A DNA stretch of 6,395 bases from an uncultured Clostridia bacterium. GTDB taxonomy: Bacteria > Bacillota > Clostridia > Oscillospirales > Ruminococcaceae. The stretch covers positions 1 through 6,395 of the forward strand of contig CANPWR010000075.1 of NCBI GenBank assembly GCA_947584825.1. Direction: 5' to 3'. Both the position numbers and the translations under genes were made by a program. This document shows, piece after piece, positions 1 to 6,353 of this stretch (positions are counted from its first letter, which is position 1; each line of letters opens with the position of its first letter). Under the pieces are notes generated by a model that was not told where the DNA came from, searched no databases, and saw only the letters and a program-made list of their open reading frames with translations.

Positions 1-1223
1 GGCTGTTCAATCTCACATGTATTTCTGTTGATAAGACCGAAGCTGTCTGAAACTGCACCGTTATCCCAATATACAGGAATACAGCCATACTCTTTTGAAA
101 GAGCGCACATAGTTTCTGCATAATGTGCTCTGTAGATGGTGTTTACAGGATCTGCAGATGTTTTATTTATTGTTCCGTATTCGCCAATAACTACAGGATA
201 TCCAGCTGTTACAAACTTATCATAAACCTTTTTAATTTGAGTTTCCATAGCTTCCTCAGTATTTGAGTAGCTTGTTACTTTTGATGGGTTTGCGTTGCTG
301 CCCCATTGTGTGTAAGCCAGACTAGTACCGTCTCCATTGAAATCCCATGGATCATAGTCGTGTACAGAAATCATTATTCTTTGTTCATCTTCAGGAATAG
401 AAGGATCTCTGTTTTCATCAGTAGGAATTTCAAAGCCATAATCTCCTGTGGTGTAATCAATATTTGTATTCCAACCAGGTACCAAAAGCCATCTTTTAGC
501 ATTGTTTCCGCCTGTTGCACGAACGGAATCTACAAATATCTGATTGTAATTATTGATATTTTCATAAAGATCAGGCTTCGGATCAGTGTATGTACCATCA
601 AAAACTTCGTTCATTGACTCAAAAACAAGATGCTCGTCGTAGTTGACAAATGTATTTGCGATCTGCTGCCATACCAAACCGAATTTCTTATTAACTTCTT
701 CTTGTTCTTCAGCGGTATAAGGTACAGGTGGTGTTTGCTTACCAAGATCATCAAATATTCCGGATGATTCAGGTGTAGACATAAGCCATCCTTTGGAAAC
801 AGTTGTGTAGCCATCGCCGTGCATATTAATGAATACATAAAGTCCTGCGTCGATAGCATAATCAACAACTTCCTTAACTCTTGCGAGCCAGTCCGCATTA
901 ATTGTGTAGTCCGGAGCTTCACCTATGTAATCTAAATATGAAACAGGGATTCTGACAGATTTATATCCTGCTTTTTTAACTGTCTGTAACAGTTCTTTAG
1001 TAATTACAGGATTGCCCCATGTTGTTTCATTAGGAATTCCATCAGCGCTTGCTTCAAGCTGGTTACCTAAGTTCCAACCTGCTCCCATTGCAGCAGTGAT
1101 TTCTTGTTGGTTTAATTCGTCGAAAGTGTCATCAGCACTAACAGTAAAAGAAATCATGCTAATTGTAGCTGATACTGCCATTACGGCACTAATCAGCCCT
1201 GAAAGTAATCTTTTTGCTTTCAT
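1..1223 (-). CDS. Secreted GH5 endoglucanase-type glycoside hydrolase (3' end outside window)
   Basis: The reading frame is open from the ATG at 1221-1223 to the window edge, giving 407 visible residues and no stop. Residues 1-30 form a signal peptide: basic start MKAKR, hydrophobic core, predicted cleavage VSA|DD. The mature part shows glycoside hydrolase family 5 signatures: GWNLGNQLEA (residues 49-58), ETTWGN (66-71), KSVRIPV with the conserved Arg91, NMHGDG with His135, FESMNEVF with the predicted acid/base Glu206, SVHDYDPWDF with His288, VIGEYG with the predicted nucleophile Glu348, and the aromatic platform Trp386 in VYWDNG. GH5 enzymes of this kind hydrolyse beta-1,4-glucans (cellulose, mixed-linkage glucan or xyloglucan) outside the cell by a retaining mechanism. 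Subfamily and exact substrate cannot be fixed by eye. The catalytic domain is nearly complete at the edge, and a binding module or dockerin could follow. A ribosome binding site (AAAGAGGT on the minus strand, 1230-1237) sits about 6 bases before the ATG. Confidence 0.92.
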   Translation of the reverse strand, partial: MKAKRLLSGLISAVMAVSATISMISFTVSADDTFDELNQQEITAAMGAGWNLGNQLEASADGIPNETTWGNPVITKELLQTVKKAGYKSVRIPVSYLDYIGEAPDYTINADWLARVKEVVDYAIDAGLYVFINMHGDGYTTVSKGWLMSTPESSGIFDDLGKQTPPVPYTAEEQEEVNKKFGLVWQQIANTFVNYDEHLVFESMNEVFDGTYTDPKPDLYENINNYNQIFVDSVRATGGNNAKRWLLVPGWNTNIDYTTGDYGFEIPTDENRDPSIPEDEQRIMISVHDYDPWDFNGDGTSLAYTQWGSNANPSKVTSYSNTEEAMETQIKKVYDKFVTAGYPVVIGEYGTINKTSADPVNTIYRAHYAETMCALSKEYGCIPVYWDNGAVSDSFGLINRNTCEIEQ

Positions 1224-1324
1224 TTTTCTACCTCTTTTCAAAATATAAAATATAAATATGCATCAATTAATAGATAAACTACAATTGAACATAAATATTA
1301 CTGGGTTAAATATAACACATAATT

Positions 1325-1333
1325 ATTATAACA
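1325..1333 (-). promoter_or_regulatory. Candidate extended -10 promoter for the GH5 gene
   Basis: On the minus strand this reads TGTTATAAT, a perfect TATAAT hexamer preceded by the TGn extension. The upstream -35 region is only a T-rich run, which is acceptable for extended -10 promoters. Transcription would start near 1318, giving a leader of about 95 bases before the ATG at 1223. The surrounding 1224-1464 spacer is very AT-rich and holds no convincing small gene. Part of the match could be chance in such AT-rich DNA. Confidence 0.45.
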
Positions 1334-1419
1334 AATCTATTCAACAAAAAAAATAGTTTAATTAACTAAAATACAAGGTAAATTTTTATTCATTTTGACG
1401 TATATGCCTTTGAAAAATC

Positions 1420-1463
1420 AAAAAAACATGCGTATTTATCGCTTATTATAAATGTATTGGCAT
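1420..1463 (-). terminator. Possible weak terminator downstream of the mutase gene
   Basis: Just after the mutase stop, the minus strand can pair ATGC with GCAT and ATTTAT with ATAAAT across an 8-base loop, with an uneven internal bulge between the two helices. Seven T residues follow (complement of the A run at 1420-1426). The stem is AT-rich and bulged, so termination would be inefficient. The T-run position is the main support. Confidence 0.33.
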
Positions 1464-1464
1464 A

Positions 1465-3183
1465 CTAAAAACCTATGATTCTTTTAAAATCTTCTGAAAT
1501 TATTTCTTCGAGTTTTATTGCTTTTTGTCTATCACTGTCGGTTGTTGTATAATATGCTTTAATTTTAGGCTCTGTACCAGACGGGCGGATAATCACTTTT
1601 GCATTCTTATCCAAAATGAACGATATTACATCTGACTTAGGCAGATGTATTGTATCTTCAGAATTGTTTGCCAGATTCTTTTGTATGCTTGTTTTATAGT
1701 CGGCAATTGCCAGAACTTTTAATCCTCCGATTTCAGCGGGAGGATTCTCTCTGAGCTCAGTCATAATTTCTGACATCCTCTCCATACCTGAAATACCTTC
1801 GCATACAAAGCTCTTTTGGGTGTGTACAAAATTGCCGTACTTAGCATAGAGATTTTCCCTAGCCTGAATAAGCGAGATACCCTTTGTACGGTAGAAGGCG
1901 GTCATTTCGCATACGAGCATTGAAGCTACAACTGCGTCCTTATCTCTGACATATGAGCCTGCAAGATAGCCGTAGCTTTCTTCAAATCCGAAGATATATC
2001 TGTTTTCCTCGCCCTTTTCTTCTAATAGACCAATTTGCTCACCGATAAACTTAAAGCCGGTCAATACCTCGACCATCTCAACATTGTATTCATCAGCAAT
2101 TTTAGCTATAATATCGGTCGATACAATTGTTTTAACCGTTATAGGATCCTTTGGCATAGTGCCTAGTGCAGTTCTTTCGTGACAGATGTATTCAAGCAAA
2201 AGTGCTCCTACTTCGTTTCCTGTGAATAAAACAAAATCTCCGTTTCCGTCAGGAACGGCAATACCCATTCTGTCAGCGTCAGGGTCGGAGGCTAAAAGCA
2301 AATCAGGCTTAACTTCCTTTGACAGCTCAAGACCCTTTTGAAGAGCTTCCTTGATCTCCGGATTGGGGAAAGGGCAGGTAGGGAAGTTTCCATCGGGATT
2401 TTCCTGCTCAGGAACAACTATTATATCTTTAACGCCTATATTTTTAAGTATTTGTCTAATCGGCTTGTTTCCTGTTCCGTTTAGCGGAGTAAACACAACC
2501 TTTAATCCGCTTTCTGAAACAATTTCAGGGTGGATACTCTGTTCCTTTACCTTTTCAAGATATTTATCAACTACAGTTTGAGAAATATATTCTATTTTAC
2601 CGCTTTTAAGTCCATCATCAAAATTTATAACATTAGCTCCGTCAAGAACGTCAACATGAGAAATCTTTTCTAAAACAATATCAGCTGCCTGCGGAGTCAT
2701 CTGACAGCCGTCAGAACCGTATACCTTATAACCGTTATACTTAGCAGGATTATGAGAAGCAGTGATAACAATACCGGAATCACATTTTAACTCCCTTACG
2801 GCGAAAGAAAGCATAGGGGTTGGCATAAGTTCAGGGTAGATGTATACCTTTATTCCGTTTGCCGCAAGAACGCTTGCCGCTTCTTTAGCAAAAACATCAG
2901 ATTTTATTCTGGAATCATAGGCAATAGCTACTGAACCGTTTTCAAACTCCTGATTGACATAATCAGCTAGACCCTGAGTTGCCTGACGGACGGTATAGAT
3001 ATTCATTCTGTTTGTTCCTGCACCGATAACGCCTCTTAGTCCTGCAGTACCGAATTTCAGAGAAACAGCAAATCTGTCCTCAATTTCCGACTCATTTCCC
3101 TCAATGCTTTTAAGTTCGGGAATTAAGTCAGGATCATCAACAGCTTTTTCACTCCATAATTTATATAGGTCTTTAATTGTCAC
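1465..3183 (-). CDS. Phosphoglucomutase/phosphomannomutase (PgcA-like, alpha-D-phosphohexomutase)
   Basis: This complete 572-residue cytosolic enzyme belongs to the alpha-D-phosphohexomutase superfamily, which interconverts glucose 1-phosphate and glucose 6-phosphate (often mannose phosphates too) through a phosphoserine. All four functional segments are present: the phosphoserine loop TASHNP (residues 141-146, Ser143), the magnesium loop DPDADR (300-305), the sugar-specificity loop FGFEESYG (398-405), and the phosphate-binding RPSGTEPK (533-540). KFGTAGLRG (43-51) near the N-terminus is typical of the Bacillus PgcA type, and the length fits that group (about 580 residues). In Firmicutes this enzyme feeds UDP-glucose, glycolipid and glycogen synthesis; preference for glucose over mannose cannot be told from the motifs alone. 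Translation starts at a GTG with a good ribosome binding site (GAGGTG, five bases upstream); the stop is TAG. It is transcribed divergently from the LysR gene and appears monocistronic. Confidence 0.95.
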   Translation of the reverse strand: MTIKDLYKLWSEKAVDDPDLIPELKSIEGNESEIEDRFAVSLKFGTAGLRGVIGAGTNRMNIYTVRQATQGLADYVNQEFENGSVAIAYDSRIKSDVFAKEAASVLAANGIKVYIYPELMPTPMLSFAVRELKCDSGIVITASHNPAKYNGYKVYGSDGCQMTPQAADIVLEKISHVDVLDGANVINFDDGLKSGKIEYISQTVVDKYLEKVKEQSIHPEIVSESGLKVVFTPLNGTGNKPIRQILKNIGVKDIIVVPEQENPDGNFPTCPFPNPEIKEALQKGLELSKEVKPDLLLASDPDADRMGIAVPDGNGDFVLFTGNEVGALLLEYICHERTALGTMPKDPITVKTIVSTDIIAKIADEYNVEMVEVLTGFKFIGEQIGLLEEKGEENRYIFGFEESYGYLAGSYVRDKDAVVASMLVCEMTAFYRTKGISLIQARENLYAKYGNFVHTQKSFVCEGISGMERMSEIMTELRENPPAEIGGLKVLAIADYKTSIQKNLANNSEDTIHLPKSDVISFILDKNAKVIIRPSGTEPKIKAYYTTTDSDRQKAIKLEEIISEDFKRIIGF

Positions 3184-3231
3184 AAAATCACCTCAAAAAT
3201 TAATTAGCTTGCAAGAAATGCTTAGAGATTT

Positions 3232-3259
3232 ATTATACCATATTTTAAATTCCTTTCAA
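3232..3259 (-). promoter_or_regulatory. Sigma-A promoter of the phosphohexomutase gene
   Basis: On the minus strand, TTGAAA (3254-3259) is followed by a 16-base spacer and TATAAT (3232-3237). The -10 is extended (TGGTATAAT). The start point would be near 3225, leaving a leader of about 42 bases that includes the ribosome binding site. This is one of the two best-formed promoters in the window. Confidence 0.75.
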
Positions 3260-3378
3260 GGGTTTTTATTAAAAGTTCAATTATTCGTAAAATGTTAATA
3301 TTTTAAAATGGTATTTGTGACAAAAATTTGGTATATATTAAGCTACATTGGTTTATTTTTATTCTTTTTTGTTATGTA

Positions 3379-3394
3379 CTTGTAATATTACAAG
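3379..3394. promoter_or_regulatory. Perfect 16-bp palindrome, candidate operator in the divergent mutase/LysR region
   Basis: CTTGTAATATTACAAG is identical to its own reverse complement over all 16 bases. It lies in the non-coding region between the divergent mutase and LysR genes, about 90 bp before the LysR start and about 155 bp upstream of the inferred mutase start point. It covers the -35 position of a TATAAT at 3408-3413, so a bound protein would affect LysR transcription. LysR-family sites are usually dyads of the T-N11-A type. This even-spaced palindrome can be read that way only off-centre, so it may equally bind another dimeric regulator. The rest of 3184-3483 is AT-rich with no supportable gene. 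Confidence 0.5.
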
Positions 3395-3407
3395 AAAAAT
3401 AGTAAAA

Positions 3408-3447
3408 TATAATTGATTATTGACAATTAGTAGCTTGCAATTATGCA
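3408..3447 (+). promoter_or_regulatory. Candidate promoter region of the LysR gene
   Basis: Two weak alternatives overlap here. The first is a perfect TATAAT (3408-3413) with no good -35, because the palindrome 3379-3394 occupies that position. The second is a perfect TTGACA (3420-3425) followed after 16 bases by TATGCA (3442-3447), a poor -10. Either would give a leader compatible with the start at 3484. A promoter with one poor element is common for autoregulated LysR genes. Confidence 0.35.
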
Positions 3448-3483
3448 TCTTGCCTACGGTTTCTAGTGATGAGGTTTTGTTAT

Positions 3484-4383
3484 ATGAATAATCTTAATCA
3501 GTTAAAAATATTCTATACAGTTGCCACAGAGGGTAATATTTCCGCTGCGGCGAGAAAGCTGTTTTTATCTCAGCCTGCAATAAGTATGGCAGTTGCAAAG
3601 CTTGAGGAAAGCCTTGATGTTACGCTTCTTAAACGTTCTGCCAGGGGAGTTTCTCTTACTTATGAGGGGAAAATATTATATGAACAGCTTGAAACTGCGT
3701 TCAGTGCCATAGACTCTGGCGAGCAGAAAATTAAGAACATCAAAAATCTCGGTCTGGGAAAAATAAAGATAGGTACTTCGTCAAGCTTGTGTAAGTATAT
3801 TCTCATTCCGTTTCTTAAGAAATATATTGAGGAAAATCCTCATATAAAGATAGTAATAGAATGTCAGTCGTCAGCAAAAAGCCTGCAGCTTTTGGAAAAC
3901 GGCAGGCTTGATATTGCACTTGTTGTAAATCAGGAAAATAATATAAAGTCAGACTTTTTGCCTCTAGGCGAGTTTGAGGATATTTTCATTGCCAATAAGA
4001 CTTATATTGAAAATCTTAAGCTTAGAGAAAAGAGAGAGCTTACAACAAACGAAATTTTGAAGTCGGGCAACCTTATGCTTTTAGATGAGGAAAACTTGTC
4101 CAGAGTCTTTGTTGATAAGTATTTAAGAGAAAATAAAATAGAGGCAAAGGGAATCATAGAGGTTACAAGTATGGACCTGCTAATTGATTTCGCAAAGATT
4201 GGAATGGGTATTTCCTGCGTGATAAAGCAGTTTGTAGAGGATGATTTGAAAAATGGCAGTATAACTGAGCTTGAGCTTGAAACCCCTATGAATAAGCGTA
4301 CTATAGGACTTGCATATCCTGCGCTAAAATCAAGAAGCGATTCGGTAAACTCATTTTTGGATTTTGTGAAGAAAAGTATTTAA
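3484..4383 (+). CDS. LysR-type transcriptional regulator
   Basis: This 299-residue DNA-binding protein has the classic LysR layout. An N-terminal winged helix-turn-helix covers about residues 3-62 (LNQLKIFYTVATEGNISAAA, then SQPAISMAVAKLEESL), a linker helix runs to about 90, and a periplasmic-binding-protein-like effector domain covers about 91-297. Length and the opening NNLNQLKIFYTV are typical of the family, whose members act as tetramers and usually control a divergent neighbour together with their own gene. The ATG at 3484 is chosen because TGAGGT (3470-3475) lies 8-9 bases upstream; an in-frame GTG at 3466 and ATG at 3469 would add six or five residues but lack a ribosome binding site. 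The inducer and targets cannot be read from the sequence. The divergent mutase gene is the obvious candidate target. The stop is 8 bp from the stop of the convergent spoVAE gene. Confidence 0.93.
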   Translation: MNNLNQLKIFYTVATEGNISAAARKLFLSQPAISMAVAKLEESLDVTLLKRSARGVSLTYEGKILYEQLETAFSAIDSGEQKIKNIKNLGLGKIKIGTSSSLCKYILIPFLKKYIEENPHIKIVIECQSSAKSLQLLENGRLDIALVVNQENNIKSDFLPLGEFEDIFIANKTYIENLKLREKRELTTNEILKSGNLMLLDEENLSRVFVDKYLRENKIEAKGIIEVTSMDLLIDFAKIGMGISCVIKQFVEDDLKNGSITELELETPMNKRTIGLAYPALKSRSDSVNSFLDFVKKSI

Positions 4384-4385
4384 AC

Positions 4386-4431
4386 CAGAAGTTAGCTTGC
4401 GTTCTTCTGTGCGCTTTTGAAAATGAGCGCA
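4386..4431. terminator. Two adjacent stem-loops at the LysR/spoVAE convergent junction
   Basis: CAGAAG (4386-4391) pairs with CTTCTG (4404-4409) around a 12-base loop. Immediately beside it TGCGCT (4410-4415) pairs with AGCGCA (4426-4431) around a 10-base loop. Both overlap the last codons of spoVAE and lie just after the LysR stop. On the minus strand a moderately T-rich stretch follows (GTTTAAATACTTTTC), while the plus strand has no clear T run. They could act as a bidirectional terminator, but the stems are short. Confidence 0.33.
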
Positions 4432-4754
4432 GTTATAAATCCAAAGAGCAATGCCGCACTTATTCCAGCAGCCGCTGCGGTTAGACCTCCTGTGAAGATG
4501 CCTAGTATTCCGTTTTTGTCAATGTCTTCACGAACTCCTTTGCTTAGTAGGTATCCAAAGCCTGTAAGCGGAACTGTTGCACCGCCTCCTGCAAAATCAA
4601 TTAAACGCTTATATACATTTATTCCGCCGAGTACTACTCCTGCTACAACGTATGCTACAAGTATTCTTGCGGGTGTGAGCTTTGTGTAGTCGATAAGAAC
4701 CTGACCTATTGCACAAAATACTCCGCCTACTAAAAATGCTGTTAAATAATCCAT
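4392..4754 (-). CDS. spoVAE: Stage V sporulation protein AE
   Basis: This 120-residue integral membrane protein matches the SpoVAE (SpoVAEb-type) family in length, membrane layout and the motif GGGATVPLTGFG (residues 56-67). Hydrophobic segments lie at about residues 4-21, 31-46, 52-70 and 83-112, with a basic tail (KSAQKN). SpoVA proteins form the inner-membrane route by which calcium-dipicolinate enters the developing spore and leaves on germination; SpoVAE is one of the membrane parts. It follows spoVAD in the same direction with a 15-bp gap that holds a strong ribosome binding site (AAGGAGAT, 8 bases before the ATG), so the two are almost certainly co-transcribed. The assignment is strengthened by the neighbour. 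The 3' end overlaps predicted stem-loops and faces the LysR gene. Confidence 0.92.
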   Translation of the reverse strand: MDYLTAFLVGGVFCAIGQVLIDYTKLTPARILVAYVVAGVVLGGINVYKRLIDFAGGGATVPLTGFGYLLSKGVREDIDKNGILGIFTGGLTAAAAGISAALLFGFITALIFKSAQKNAS

Positions 4755-4769
4755 AATTATATCTCCTTT

Positions 4770-5786
4770 TTATTGTTTATCGTGTGAAAGCCATACTGCA
4801 TGTGCAATGCTCGGTATGCTCTCTCCCTGCTGACTGAGTGTCGGCGACATAAGCGCACCTGTTGCAAGGAATAAAATATTTCTAAGCTCTCCTGACTTTA
4901 GCTGGGGAAGAAAATATCCGCAGAGCATACTTGCGGCACAGCCGCAGCCGCTTCCTCCTGCGTGAACATCTTGATCGTCGCAGTCAAATATCATAAGACC
5001 GCAGTCGTTATGCTGTTTTGATATGTCAATACCATCGTCTCCGAGAAGCTTGAGAAGCAGTCTTGTTCCGACCTTTCCTAAGTCTCCAGTGATTATTTTG
5101 TCAAAGTCAGACGCTTTCTTGCCCGTGTCAGTTAAAAACTGCTTAATTGTTTCATATGCGGCAGGTGCCATTGCAGCACCCATATTATTAGCATCGGTTA
5201 CTCCCATATCCTGAACTGTTCCGATAGTGACGCCTCGTACATACGGTGCGGAGTCCTCGCCGGAAACCACAACCGCTCCGCTTGCAGTAGCAGTCCACTG
5301 GGAAGTAGGTGTTCTCTGACCGCCGTATTCGACAGGAAAACGATATTGTCTTTCTGCGGTGCAGTAGTGCGACGATGTGACAGCAAGTACATTACCTCCT
5401 ACATTATTATCTACCATTACCGATGACAGCAGAAGCCCTTCCGCCATTGTAGAGCAAGCACCGTATATCCCCAAGAAAGGAATATTCATATCTCTTATAC
5501 CATATGTTGTACCTACACACTGATTAAGCAGGTCGCCGCCGAACATAAAATCAATATCGGTTGGCTTTAATTCACCTTTTCTCAAAGCGATAAGAATTGC
5601 CTGCTTTTGCATTTCACTTTCTGCCTTTTCAAATGTGTCAGTGGTGAAATACGGATCATTGTTTATCTTATCAAAATATTCACCCATAGGTCCTTCGCCC
5701 TCTTTTTTTCCGCCTACGCAGGCATAAGTTTTTACATTCGGGCAATTATTTAATATATAAGTGCATTTGCTCAGCTTTTGAGACAT
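4770..5786 (-). CDS. spoVAD: Stage V sporulation protein AD (dipicolinate-binding, thiolase-like fold)
   Basis: This 338-residue protein has the thiolase/ketoacyl-synthase-like fold of SpoVAD, the soluble SpoVA component that binds dipicolinic acid at the forespore inner membrane. Family signatures are KEGEGPMGEYFDKI (residues 28-41), FGGDLLNQ (82-89), GACST (109-113, with Cys111 where thiolase-like enzymes have their nucleophile), TSSHYCTAERQYRFPVEYGG (137-156), HNDCGLMIFD (259-268) and AGGSGCGCA (276-284). These are close to Bacillus SpoVAD and the length is the same. The ATG at 5786 is chosen; an in-frame TTG at 5798 would add four residues but abuts AAGGAAG directly. That ribosome binding site is 12 bases from the ATG, a little long. 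It heads a spoVAD-spoVAE unit. The usual upstream partner spoVAC is absent, its place taken by a divergent gene. Sporulation-specific expression is expected from the family. Confidence 0.96.
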   Translation of the reverse strand: MSQKLSKCTYILNNCPNVKTYACVGGKKEGEGPMGEYFDKINNDPYFTTDTFEKAESEMQKQAILIALRKGELKPTDIDFMFGGDLLNQCVGTTYGIRDMNIPFLGIYGACSTMAEGLLLSSVMVDNNVGGNVLAVTSSHYCTAERQYRFPVEYGGQRTPTSQWTATASGAVVVSGEDSAPYVRGVTIGTVQDMGVTDANNMGAAMAPAAYETIKQFLTDTGKKASDFDKIITGDLGKVGTRLLLKLLGDDGIDISKQHNDCGLMIFDCDDQDVHAGGSGCGCAASMLCGYFLPQLKSGELRNILFLATGALMSPTLSQQGESIPSIAHAVWLSHDKQ

Positions 5787-5811
5787 CTTTATATTCAACT
5801 TCCTTTCTAGC

Positions 5812-5831
5812 AGTATTAATTTTAGTATTAA
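5812..5831. repeat. Tandem 8-bp direct repeat AGTATTAA in the spoVAD upstream region
   Basis: AGTATTAA occurs at 5812-5819 and 5824-5831, separated by TTTT, so the copies are 12 bp apart. The second copy overlaps the -10 of the sigma-G-like candidate promoter. It may be a regulator half-site pair or a product of AT-rich sequence. No known binding motif is recognised. Confidence 0.4.
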
Positions 5832-5852
5832 CAGCTTACAGAATTTTTTTGC
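5823..5852 (-). promoter_or_regulatory. Alternative sigma-G-like promoter for spoVAD-spoVAE
   Basis: On the minus strand GCAAA (complement of 5848-5852) is followed after 18 bases by AATACTA (complement of 5823-5829). This is one mismatch from a CATACTA-type sigma-G -10, and the -35 has one mismatch to GnATR. The start point would be near 5815, giving a short leader with the ribosome binding site. It is an alternative, or an addition, to the candidate at 5867-5896. Confidence 0.27.
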
Positions 5853-5866
5853 AATTATTTTATAGA

Positions 5867-5896
5867 TAGTTTTTCCGAAAGCTGATTACTTTATTC
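5867..5896 (-). promoter_or_regulatory. Candidate forespore (sigma-F-like) promoter for spoVAD-spoVAE
   Basis: On the minus strand GAATA (complement of 5892-5896) is followed after 15 bases by GGAAAAACTA (complement of 5867-5876). The latter fits the sigma-F -10 pattern GGnnAnAnTR. GAATA fits the sigma-G -35 pattern (GnATR) better than the sigma-F one. Bacillus spoVA operons are forespore-transcribed, so the position makes sense, but the AT-rich context makes chance matches possible. The -35 lies next to the ribosome binding site of the divergent gene. Confidence 0.35.
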
Positions 5897-5911
5897 AAGG
5901 AGTAAATTAAA

Positions 5912-6292
5912 ATGAGTTCAAACAGACAGAATTATCAATCGGATATCCCCAAGGGGAGAAGTACAAGCAGAATAAAAAACGCATCAAAAAGTCAGGGCTT
6001 TGCAAATAAGGAATTGTATGGCTCGTCTGCTCATACTAGGACTGTAAACGGTCAGTTTTATAAATCTCAGAACAATTATCAAAAAACCTCACATAGACAG
6101 AGTTATGTGAGCAACTCAAGAAACAATAATAATAGAACCGCTAACCGACAGCTTAAACGTAATGCTCAAAATAACAACGGAGAAATTAGCGAATCGACAA
6201 TGGTTAAAGTAATAGTCGGCTCTATTCTTGGAGCTGTACTTCTCGCAATAATCATAATTATTGCATTGGTGATTATGAATTTTCAGCTTTGA
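5912..6292 (+). CDS. Small Asn/Gln/Ser-rich protein with a C-terminal membrane anchor, function unknown
   Basis: I do not recognise this 126-residue protein. Residues 1-96 are hydrophilic, rich in Asn, Gln, Ser, Arg and Lys, with short Asn runs (NNNN at 71-74, NNN at 87-89) and spaced Tyr residues; no fold is apparent and the region is probably disordered. Residues 98-122 form one strongly hydrophobic helix (VKVIVGSILGAVLL, then AIIIIIALVIM), ending four residues before the C-terminus. There is no signal peptide, so it is most likely tail-anchored with the basic N-terminal part in the cytoplasm. The ATG is supported by AAGGAG (5897-5902), 9 bases upstream. It is divergent from spoVAD across a 125-bp gap, so a sporulation role is possible but unproved; no good sigma-A promoter was found for it. 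Because the composition is low-complexity, homology searches may give misleading hits. Confidence 0.8.
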   Translation: MSSNRQNYQSDIPKGRSTSRIKNASKSQGFANKELYGSSAHTRTVNGQFYKSQNNYQKTSHRQSYVSNSRNNNNRTANRQLKRNAQNNNGEISESTMVKVIVGSILGAVLLAIIIIIALVIMNFQL

Positions 6293-6324
6293 CAATTATT
6301 TTTAAATTTTCCACTTAGAACCCC

Positions 6325-6353
6325 TTGACACCCCTGTCGAAATATGTTAATAT
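6325..6353 (+). promoter_or_regulatory. Strong sigma-A promoter for the gene at the right edge
   Basis: A perfect TTGACA (6325-6330), a 17-base spacer and TAATAT (6348-6353), preceded by TG at the extended -10 position (TGTTAATAT), make this a near-consensus promoter. The start point would be near 6360, about 24 bases before the ATG at 6384. Confidence 0.8.

Noticed and set aside
611..922. A 103-codon open frame on the minus strand, and another on the plus strand at 306-617.
   Set aside because: Both lie wholly within the well-supported GH5 gene in other frames and encode no recognisable domain.
3466..3483. Longer LysR start at the GTG (3466) or ATG (3469).
   Set aside because: Neither has a ribosome binding site. 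The ATG at 3484 has one at good spacing, and it gives the N-terminus normal for the family.
4417..4689. A 90-codon plus-strand open frame opposite spoVAE.
   Set aside because: It is the antisense shadow of spoVAE's Ala/Gly-rich codons, with no ribosome binding site and no plausible protein features.
5787..5798. SpoVAD starting at the in-frame TTG at 5798.
   Set aside because: The AAGGAAG ribosome binding site directly touches this TTG, leaving no room for initiation. The ATG at 5786 gives the normal family length.
5836..5867. A sigma-A promoter for the small tail-anchored gene (TTACAG with TATAGA).
   Set aside because: The spacer is 19 bases and both hexamers are poor, so I left it out.
6338..6350. 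A possible LexA (SOS) box, CGAAATATGTT, in the right-edge promoter.
   Set aside because: The Firmicute SOS box needs GAAC-N4-GTTC; here the C is missing and the spacing is one base short. The dyad TATGTT-N6-AACATA describes the symmetry better.
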